Source: CALOCY01 sp942491975
GTDB lineage: Bacteria > Bacteroidota > Bacteroidia > Bacteroidales > Prolixibacteraceae
Length of the DNA stretch: 41,673 nt
Assembly (NCBI GenBank): GCA_942491975.1
Contig: CALOCY010000001.1
Coordinates: 1-41,673 of the forward strand
Direction of reading: 5' to 3'
The notes under the pieces are model-generated. The model saw only the letters and a program-made list of their open reading frames with translations, was not told where the DNA came from and made no database searches. Shown piece by piece: positions 25,275 to 30,936 of the stretch. The translations under genes were made by a program, and so were the position numbers. The first letter of the stretch is position 1; the number at the start of each line of letters is the position of its first letter.

Positions 25275-25434
25275 ACTTTAAAACTCCTTCTACAGGTTCC
25301 CCATCCTTTAGTCTCCAAATGTGCACGGCCCTTGGGCTTGATTTACTTAATAGTGTTTTTATTGCTATTTTATTTTTATCAAGTTCTAATTTTTTCATTC
25401 CCATGCTAAATTTCAGTTCTCTATCAATCTCCAT
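25261..25434 (-). CDS. Small 57-residue hypothetical protein
   Basis: A short frame (MEIDRELKFSMGMKKLELD) runs from ATG 25434 to TGA 25261 and fills the gap between two genes. It has a strong ribosome binding site (AAAGGAGG) and ends with RAVHIWRLKDGEPVEGVLKYEF, a neat globular pattern. Another ATG five bases earlier is out of frame and stops after four codons. No function recognised. Confidence 0.6.
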   Translation of the reverse strand: MEIDRELKFSMGMKKLELDKNKIAIKTLLSKSSPRAVHIWRLKDGEPVEGVLKYEFN

Positions 25435-25448
25435 ACATCGCCCTCCTT

Positions 25449-25805
25449 TTACTCATTGTCCCCTCCCCCTAAATACACAGATTCAGCATTTACACTAGCT
25501 TTTACGACAATCATATCAATTTTGAAATATTTCTCATTTATTTCTTGTTGAATTGATTTGTACTCCATTGGTGAGTTTTGAGCTATTGCGTTTGGCCCTG
25601 GATATAGCACATTCATGAGTTGATCGATAAGCCCCTCATGTGCTTGCTTAAGAGAATAATGATCATGATAGCAACGCTTTAAAAATTTAACCGGGTCGTC
25701 ATATGTTTCTTTTTCTCCTTTTTCAACCCAGCCAAACAATTTAATTAGAGTGTTTTTTATCTCGACCTCTTCTCTGCGCTTTTTAATTTTTTCGTGTTCC
25801 TTCAT
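25449..25805 (-). CDS. Hypothetical early protein
   Basis: The 118-residue protein starts at ATG 25805, sharing a base with the upstream TGA and preceded by GAGG; a GTG at 25808 is less likely. It is Lys/Glu-rich at the N-terminus (KIKKRREEVEIKNTLIKLFGW) with a central KFLKRCYHDHYSLKQAHEGLIDQLMNVLYPGPNA. It may be a small DNA- or protein-binding protein; no family is recognised. Confidence 0.6.
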   Translation of the reverse strand: MKEHEKIKKRREEVEIKNTLIKLFGWVEKGEKETYDDPVKFLKRCYHDHYSLKQAHEGLIDQLMNVLYPGPNAIAQNSPMEYKSIQQEINEKYFKIDMIVVKASVNAESVYLGGGDNE

Positions 25806-26305
25806 CACTTAACCCTCGTAGTCCAAATCGGCCGTGCTCCAAACAAGTCAAGTGGCACAGGGGTGCCTTTCTCTAACTCATCTCTCAAAAAAACCTTTAG
25901 CGTTTGTGCGTGAACCTCCTGCTTTAGATCAGCCTTGATGCCTTTTTCATAAAGCTCACGGCCGAGAGCCTGGGCTTTGTCAAGATCACCCTTTGCGAAA
26001 TTAACGCTGACTTCTGTCTTGATCAGACCGCCGAAGCCATTCTCTTCAAGCCATGCGTATGCCTGTGCTTTATTTGCATAGCTTATCGATGCGTAGACAT
26101 CTTGCTTAATGGTTATCTTTTGACCCGAATCTAGTTTGATCTGTTCAATGCCAAGCTCGTGCATGACACCCGGTATTGTTTCCTCACGCAGGACGCGTGC
26201 GTGCTCTTTAGCAGCCTTTAGCTCTTTGTCTTGCGCAACTACAGCCTCGTCAGCTTTGATCAGTGAGCGTGCTAGTTGTGACATCTTATCAACAGTTGTA
26301 GTCAT
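25805..26305 (-). CDS. Conserved phage early protein (DUF7173-like)
   Basis: I choose ATG 26305 (MTTTVDKMSQLARSLIKAD), overlapping the upstream stop (ATGA), giving 166 residues. It has a helical N-terminus (coiled coil, KELKAAKEHARVLREETI), then IEQIKLDSGQKITIKQ, AYAWLEENGFGGLIKTEVSVNF and HAQTLKVFLRDELEKGTPVPLDLFG. This pattern recurs in proteins of many small podo- and myoviruses near recombination or replication genes. Function unknown. Confidence 0.7.
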   Translation of the reverse strand: MTTTVDKMSQLARSLIKADEAVVAQDKELKAAKEHARVLREETIPGVMHELGIEQIKLDSGQKITIKQDVYASISYANKAQAYAWLEENGFGGLIKTEVSVNFAKGDLDKAQALGRELYEKGIKADLKQEVHAQTLKVFLRDELEKGTPVPLDLFGARPIWTTRVK

Positions 26306-26640
26306 ACTATGATCCTCGCGGCTAAATAACGCATTAATGATCGATCCCACTTTAATAGTGTGAACCGTCCGAACTTGTGCGACAAAATTGCACAGGCTAA
26401 TGCTATGATTGCTGGGTCCCCGAGAAACACAATACTATCTCCCGCTTCATAGTCGTAGTCTTTGAGCTTATCTCTTAGTTGCCGTGTGATGTCTTCTGTT
26501 GCATGAAACGATGCAGTTGGCTCTAGCATAACGACGACCTCGCCGTGCTCTTCAGCTGAAGAAATATTGACCGATGGCGTAAATTTGCGCGTATCTCGAT
26601 CAAATCTGTGTGGTATTTGAGTAACGTAAACTTTTTTCAT
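26302..26640 (-). CDS. Conserved hypothetical phage early protein
   Basis: The 112-residue protein (MKKVYVTQIPHRFDRDTRKFTPSVNIS) has AEEHGEVVVMLEP, RDKLKDYDYEAGDSIVFLGDP and LKWDRSLMRYL, typical of a family next to the preceding one in many phages. It is the first gene of the leftward early operon, about 30 bases after a candidate promoter. Function unknown. Confidence 0.7.
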   Translation of the reverse strand: MKKVYVTQIPHRFDRDTRKFTPSVNISSAEEHGEVVVMLEPTASFHATEDITRQLRDKLKDYDYEAGDSIVFLGDPAIIALACAILSHKFGRFTLLKWDRSLMRYLAARIIV

Positions 26641-26676
26641 ATTCTATGACTCTCTATATTCTGTAAGTATCACTTA

Positions 26677-26705
26677 ATGATTGCATGTTCAAAATAACTT
26701 GTCAA
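26677..26705 (-). promoter_or_regulatory. Candidate leftward early promoter
   Basis: On the minus strand a perfect TTGACA (26705-26700), a 17-base spacer and AATCAT (26682-26677) precede the first leftward gene by about 37 bases. The -10 box is weak (four of six). Confidence 0.45.
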
Positions 26706-26757
26706 CTTTATTTTATATCTATATAATACACATGATTGCACAGGGAAGTGCTCCTCC

Positions 26758-26777
26758 AATCTGTTACAATCTGTTAC
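26758..26777. repeat. Tandem AATCTGTTAC repeat in the divergent promoter region
   Basis: Two adjacent exact copies of AATCTGTTAC end 10 bases before the -35 box of the rightward promoter. A 10-base period places both on the same helix face, so a repressor or activator could bind cooperatively. Confidence 0.7.
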
Positions 26778-26787
26778 AAAACTCCAG

Positions 26788-26815
26788 TTGACACTTTCGG
26801 TGAACGTGCTATTAT
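26788..26815 (+). promoter_or_regulatory. Strong rightward early promoter
   Basis: TTGACA (26788-26793), a 16-base spacer and TATTAT (26810-26815) form a near-consensus sigma70-type promoter. It is the only good one before the plus-strand operon. The transcript would start near 26822, leaving about 100 bases of leader before the first clear ATG at 26925. Confidence 0.65.
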
Positions 26816-26924
26816 TTACTTGTGACTTATAACTTAGAAAGCAGGTTTTTTAAGAAACAGCAAAAGTGCTGTGAAAATTATACTTGCGAAGAATGTAAAA
26901 AACTTATAGAAAGGGAACTGTATT

Positions 26925-27158
26925 ATGAAGAAATTTATTGTATTAAACAACGTTGTATTTGATATTAATGACATTTCGTATGCTATTAAATATAACGACT
27001 CAATACTATTAGGCCATAGACCGCCGAATCAGACAACCAAAGAGATTAATGTTAGTTATTCTCATGCTGAGGATTGTGTTGGCGAACCAAGAAAGATTTC
27101 TAGAGATTTTTCGTTTTTGAAAAATGAACTGTTTATACTAAACACGGAGGTTAAATAA
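26925..27158 (+). CDS. Small early protein
   Basis: The 77-residue protein (MKKFIVLNNVVFDINDISYAIK) follows AAAGGGA and is first in the rightward early operon. The start resembles small proteins of the pattern I.LNG..F....ISYI, seen again in the gene at 27984-28223. No signal or membrane segment. Many phage genes at this place are host-takeover functions, but there is no direct evidence here. Confidence 0.6.
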   Translation: MKKFIVLNNVVFDINDISYAIKYNDSILLGHRPPNQTTKEINVSYSHAEDCVGEPRKISRDFSFLKNELFILNTEVK

Positions 27159-27433
27159 TGATGAAGGAAAAGAAATTTAATATCGCGATTACAAAGGGTC
27201 AGCACGCTATCGTGCAACATCGGTCTAATGCACACGAGTGGCTACTTTTTAAAACTAAAAAAGAAGCCATTGCGTTTAAAATGAATGAGTATCGCAAGTG
27301 CGGATTTACTGATGTTGAACTTCTGCTTGATTTAAAAAAGAGCATCAAGTCGTACAGTCGTGATCAAGTGTTGGATGCTTATATCTCGGGAGAAGAATGG
27401 CCACTGCGCGCTGGCATAGTTGTGGAGGAGTAA
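27158..27433 (+). CDS. Small basic early protein
   Basis: The 91-residue protein (MMKEKKFNIAITKGQHAIVQHRSNAHEWLLFKTK) shares one base with the upstream stop and has GGAGG seven bases upstream. It ends VLDAYISGEEWPLRAGIVVEE. It is basic at the start and acidic at the end. No family recognised. Confidence 0.6.
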   Translation: MMKEKKFNIAITKGQHAIVQHRSNAHEWLLFKTKKEAIAFKMNEYRKCGFTDVELLLDLKKSIKSYSRDQVLDAYISGEEWPLRAGIVVEE

Positions 27434-27437
27434 CAGA

Positions 27438-27953
27438 ATGAGAAAACTAACGAGAGATGAGCTTGATGCGGTTTTGCTTAAGCACAAAAAATGGCTCACC
27501 GACGAAGAAGGCGGCGAACGAGCGGACTTGTCTTATTGTGATTTAAGCGGTTTCGATTTAACGGGTGTCATTTTAATAGGTGCCGATTTCAGCGGTGCCG
27601 ATTTCATCTATGCCAATTTCAGCGGTTCCATTTTAATATATGCCAATTTCAGCGGTTCCAATTTCAGCGGTTCCAATTTCAGCGGTGCCATTTTAATAGA
27701 TGCAGATTTCAGCTGTGCCATTTTAATAGATGCCAATTTCAGCGATTCCGATTCAAAGGGTGCTGATTTCAGCGATTCCGATTCAAAGGGTGCCGATTTC
27801 AGGCGTGCCGATATAAGAGATACCAATTTCAGGCGTGCCGATATAAGAGATACCAATTTCAGGCGTGCCGATTTAAGCCATGCCGATTTAAGAGGTGCCA
27901 ATTCAAGCGGTGCCATTTTAATAGATGCTTATTTAATTGACACCAAATTTTAA
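27438..27953 (+). CDS. Pentapeptide-repeat protein
   Basis: 171 residues from ATG 27438, with GGAGGAG upstream. An N-terminal helix (MRKLTRDELDAVLLKHKKWL) is followed by GERADLSYCDLSG and about 27 consecutive A(D/N)(L/F)XX pentapeptides, which fold as a right-handed square beta-helix. The DNA is strongly repetitive, including a 30-base unit repeated at about 27801-27860. Pentapeptide proteins can mimic DNA (for example MfpA/Qnr act on gyrase); that role here is speculation. It shares its N-terminal module with the 81-residue protein at 21512-21757. Confidence 0.85.
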   Translation: MRKLTRDELDAVLLKHKKWLTDEEGGERADLSYCDLSGFDLTGVILIGADFSGADFIYANFSGSILIYANFSGSNFSGSNFSGAILIDADFSCAILIDANFSDSDSKGADFSDSDSKGADFRRADIRDTNFRRADIRDTNFRRADLSHADLRGANSSGAILIDAYLIDTKF

Positions 27954-27983
27954 CATTCAACCAAGAACAAGGGTAGTGATATA

Positions 27984-28223
27984 ATGATAGTAGAAGTGAA
28001 TAAATACTTAATCAATATGAATGAAGTTTCAAGGATTCGTAATTTTGGGAAAGTTATTATTGTTGACTATATCGACAAGTCAAAAGATTATACTGTCTTA
28101 GTGTTTGACTACAATCATGACATCAGCACGGCATGGTGTCTGTTGAAAAAAGCATACTCAGAGTATAAGCAAATGAAGATTTTAACTGAGAGCGATTTGG
28201 AGGAGAATAACGATGATGTTTAA
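27984..28223 (+). CDS. Small hypothetical early protein
   Basis: The 79-residue protein (MIVEVNKYLINMNEVSRIRNFGKVIIVDY) is a mix of strands and helices and ends with an acidic, Asn-rich tail. It resembles in outline the protein at 26925-27158 (strand, short loop, I/V-Y-I). The end overlaps the next gene by 11 bases. Function unknown. Confidence 0.55.
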   Translation: MIVEVNKYLINMNEVSRIRNFGKVIIVDYIDKSKDYTVLVFDYNHDISTAWCLLKKAYSEYKQMKILTESDLEENNDDV

Positions 28224-28536
28224 ATATGAAGAGGAAGGAAGGGTCGAACTTATTCCAGCCTCATATATTGTTGGTGTTTCTTACGAATCTGATCCAACTC
28301 CACTCATGTCCATAGATGATGTGCAACATTTGTTTTTTACTATTACTTTAGAGCTAAATGATATTGCCCAGGTTCATTATTCATATGATTCAGAGCTCAT
28401 GTATGCTGACCCCTCATTGTTTGTTGTTAACAAGACACTTGGGGTAAATAAAAAGAAGCGCTTAACTTATAGAACCAAAAAAGAGTTTGTCAATGCGTTA
28501 CGACGTTTGGTTCATGCATGTGGAGGGGAGGTATAA
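28213..28536 (+). CDS. Hypothetical early protein
   Basis: The 107-residue protein (MMFKYEEEGRVELIPASYIVGV) is coupled to the next gene: its TAA shares a base with the DnaQ-like ATG. A Lys-rich segment (NKKKRLTYRTKKEFVNALRRLVHA) lies near the C-terminus. No family recognised; the close coupling to a proofreading exonuclease is the only functional hint. Confidence 0.6.
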   Translation: MMFKYEEEGRVELIPASYIVGVSYESDPTPLMSIDDVQHLFFTITLELNDIAQVHYSYDSELMYADPSLFVVNKTLGVNKKKRLTYRTKKEFVNALRRLVHACGGEV

Positions 28537-29144
28537 TGATAACAGTAATACTAGATACAGAAACGACGGGTTTATTAAAGCCCGGGTGCGTGCCGCTTGA
28601 CGAGCAACCGCACATCATTGAAATCGGTGCTATTAAAGTAAAAGATGGCATTAATGTTGATGAACTTTCTATGTTGATTAAACCTCCCATTGAGATTTCA
28701 TATAAGATCACAAAGATAACAGGTATCACGAATGATATGGTTGCTGATAAGCCCAATTTTGCTGATTCCGCACCGATATTCCTGTCTTTTATTGAAGATG
28801 CTGACGTGATTGTTGCACATAACGCAGCTTTTGATATGGGGTGCTTTGGAGTGGAGTTTGACAGATATACGTGTAAAGATCACTCAGATAATTTCGGCCA
28901 TTTTATCAGTAAGAAAAACGTTGTGTGCACTGTGAACTATTATTACCCACGTTATAATCGCATGATGAATTTGAAAAAGTTGTATGCTGATATCATGGGC
29001 AAGGAACTTAAACAAACGCACAGGGCTTTAGATGATTGCATGGCGCTTAATGATATTTTGCATCAAGATGGGTTTTTTAATCCTATTCTGCCTGCCGAGG
29101 TTGAAGTTGATTTTTCAGGCGTTTATATTGCGGAGGGCAAGTGA
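28536..29144 (+). CDS. DnaQ-like 3'-5' exonuclease
   Basis: 202 residues from ATG 28536 (MITVILDTETTG). DEDDh exonuclease motifs are all present: ExoI DTET (D7, E9), ExoII VAHNAAFD (D100) and ExoIII HRALDD (H162, D167). The family includes the epsilon proofreading subunit of DNA polymerase III. With the phage DnaE gene about 1.8 kb downstream in the same operon, a proofreading role is likely. A short C-terminal extension lacks an obvious clamp-binding motif. Confidence 0.9.
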   Translation: MITVILDTETTGLLKPGCVPLDEQPHIIEIGAIKVKDGINVDELSMLIKPPIEISYKITKITGITNDMVADKPNFADSAPIFLSFIEDADVIVAHNAAFDMGCFGVEFDRYTCKDHSDNFGHFISKKNVVCTVNYYYPRYNRMMNLKKLYADIMGKELKQTHRALDDCMALNDILHQDGFFNPILPAEVEVDFSGVYIAEGK

Positions 29145-29326
29145 TGCATGGGTTCATTTTAGTGTGCTTGATAAATTCATACGCTGGAGGTTGGGAATGT
29201 TTTCAACACCCCTATGTTGTTGAGTTTGAATCACAGTCCACGTGTTTAAATGTGATTTCGACTTTAGACTCAGAAGCAAATAAACGTGGCTACGGTAAAT
29301 GCAAATGTATTCAAAATAGTAATTAA
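29144..29326 (+). CDS. Small secreted or membrane-associated protein
   Basis: The 60-residue protein (MHGFILVCLINSYAGGWECFQHP) overlaps the previous stop by one base (TGATG). The hydrophobic start could be a weak signal sequence. It has five cysteines (C8, C19, C34, C53, C55), which suggests disulphides outside the cytoplasm. Small phage proteins of this type are common; function unknown. Confidence 0.5.
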   Translation: MHGFILVCLINSYAGGWECFQHPYVVEFESQSTCLNVISTLDSEANKRGYGKCKCIQNSN

Positions 29327-29343
29327 TAACCAGGAGAAAATAG

Positions 29344-29628
29344 ATGAGTAAAACGTTGAAATGTGTTCACGTTGTGAAGCCTAAAGAATTGGACGTGCCT
29401 TTTTGCCAAGACTTCTTAGATGTGCTAGAGAATCTTTTCCCTCTTAACCCAAAAGAGTTTGTGATTGGTGATGAGTACAGCCTTGGCAAAATTGATGGCG
29501 CAGCCCTCATTCGACCGTCGCTTAGAACTTTCTTTAACGATCTTTCCTATAAAGCGAGGATGTATGGACAGATCAGAGTCACTATCAAAGAACATATTGA
29601 CGATGTGCATGAGGATGATATTTTATGA
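29344..29628 (+). CDS. Hypothetical early protein
   Basis: The 94-residue protein (MSKTLKCVHVVKPKELDVPF) has a good AGGAG site and no membrane segment. It has mixed helices and strands with an acidic C-terminus (HIDDVHEDDIL). Its TGA overlaps the next ATG. No family recognised. Confidence 0.6.
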   Translation: MSKTLKCVHVVKPKELDVPFCQDFLDVLENLFPLNPKEFVIGDEYSLGKIDGAALIRPSLRTFFNDLSYKARMYGQIRVTIKEHIDDVHEDDIL

Positions 29629-29780
29629 CCGGTGTTTCATTTATGACTGTTGTGAAAGTGTATTTCATGAAAATGTTATTGGATTTGTCTATAGGTGTCA
29701 TTGTTGCCACTTTGATTATCGCCTGGGTTTTCATTAGTGATTTGCGATCAAGTAAAAAGAATCGCCGAAATAGGAGTTGA
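29625..29780 (+). CDS. Small single-pass membrane protein
   Basis: The 51-residue protein starts at an ATG overlapping the previous TGA and ends just before the RNA ligase. It has a clear membrane span (residues about 19-39; MLLDLSIGVIVATLIIAWVF) followed by a basic tail (RSSKKNRRNRS), indicating the C-terminus lies in the cytoplasm. Function unknown; exclusion or sensor roles are possible but unsupported. Confidence 0.6.
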   Translation: MTGVSFMTVVKVYFMKMLLDLSIGVIVATLIIAWVFISDLRSSKKNRRNRS

Positions 29781-29782
29781 TG

Positions 29783-30673
29783 ATGAGTGATTTTAAAAGA
29801 TATCCGAGCATAGAAAACTACTGGAATATGGACAAGCTAATTGAGAAGTATGTGCCTGAATTTGATCATGATAAGGTTTATGAGTGGCGCGTTTCTGAAA
29901 AACTCCACGGTGCGAATGTGTGCGTTTGTCTTGACAAAAATGGCAATCATTCTTTCTATTCTAGAAATGGCCATGAGCTTAAGCGGGCGCATTTGGAGTT
30001 TTTGGAGAGCCTTGACTTTTCAGCTTACTATTGCCTTACTTATCCGAATGATTGCAGTGCCTATCTTTATGGTGAATTAATTGGGCCTGGGATACAAAAG
30101 GGTGTTAATTACGGTGACAACCTTCAATTTTATGTTTTTGATGCTATGTATGAACCACTTACTGACCGTACACAGTGGGTGAGTTTCGAGGGGCTTAGCA
30201 ATGATGGGAATTATCATATGCCTTATAAGTTTGAAATTGAATCAACATACAAAGACTTAATTGATATTGTGACAGGCTATTTAAAAAACGACCCCGTTAC
30301 AAAGATAAATCCTATTGAAGGCAACATTGTTGAAGGTTTTGTTGCGACATGCAAAAACATGACATATCTGTTCGGCCATCAAAGGTTTAATTTCAAAATA
30401 AAGCACCCGGGCTTTGATGAAAGGAAAAAAGAAAAGCGCGTTATAGTTCCAGTGGATTACTCAGTCGTTGATGAATACATTAACGAAAACAGATTGCAGT
30501 CTGCTATAAGTAAATACCCTGGCTATACTCGCAAGCAAATACCGGATGTATTGCGAGAGTTGAATCGGGACATTCAAGAAGACATGGAGAAGGATGGTGG
30601 CTTTTGGGAGAAAAAATACACTAAGCGTATTGTTCAAAGTTTTCAAAAGCAAGTTGTTGAGGGGGCGGAGTGA
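29783..30673 (+). CDS. RNA ligase (Rnl2 family)
   Basis: About 296 residues from ATG 29783, six bases after GGAG; an adjacent ATG at 29780 is possible. All nucleotidyltransferase motifs appear: motif I EKLHGAN with AMP-binding lysine 40, motif III YGEL (96-99), motif IIIa FYVFDA, motif IV EGFV (184-187) and motif V KIKHPGF (205-). Rnl2 enzymes seal 3'-OH/5'-phosphate nicks in RNA. It may repair cleaved tRNAs during host defence, though no 5'-kinase/3'-phosphatase partner is seen. Confidence 0.9.
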   Translation: MSDFKRYPSIENYWNMDKLIEKYVPEFDHDKVYEWRVSEKLHGANVCVCLDKNGNHSFYSRNGHELKRAHLEFLESLDFSAYYCLTYPNDCSAYLYGELIGPGIQKGVNYGDNLQFYVFDAMYEPLTDRTQWVSFEGLSNDGNYHMPYKFEIESTYKDLIDIVTGYLKNDPVTKINPIEGNIVEGFVATCKNMTYLFGHQRFNFKIKHPGFDERKKEKRVIVPVDYSVVDEYINENRLQSAISKYPGYTRKQIPDVLRELNRDIQEDMEKDGGFWEKKYTKRIVQSFQKQVVEGAE

Positions 30674-30936
30674 CAATAATCCTAGCGGCTCTAGTCTTGT
30701 ATATTTTATTTGTGTGCTATGATTTAGGTGTTAAAATGAAACATGAATGCGAACTTTTAAATTCAAAGAGAAACGAGGGCCAATTTACAGAGGACACTAT
30801 TGAGTTGTGTAAGGGTGTTTGGGTTTTTGAGTACAATTATATCTTAGATATTGGACTCCATGCTCGCTGTAGCATTGAAATCATATTTTGCCCATACTGC
30901 GGAGTTAAATTAGATGATACAGTTAAAGATACGTAG
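30670..30936 (+). CDS. Membrane-anchored small zinc-ribbon protein
   Basis: The 88-residue protein starts with GTG (30670), overlapping the ligase stop and preceded by a G-rich site. A hydrophobic N-terminus (TIILAALVLYILFVCYD) is followed by a C-terminal FCPYCGVKL knuckle; with C51-like upstream cysteines it could bind zinc. It overlaps the dnaE-like start by 23 bases. Function unknown. Confidence 0.5.
   Translation: MTIILAALVLYILFVCYDLGVKMKHECELLNSKRNEGQFTEDTIELCKGVWVFEYNYILDIGLHARCSIEIIFCPYCGVKLDDTVKDT

Noticed and set aside
27541..27900. CRISPR-like array
   Set aside because: The repeats are in-frame pentapeptide codons with no unique spacers of constant length and no cas genes.
27608..27916. 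102-codon minus-strand repetitive frame
   Set aside because: Mirror of the pentapeptide repeats; a periodic gene gives periodic antisense frames.
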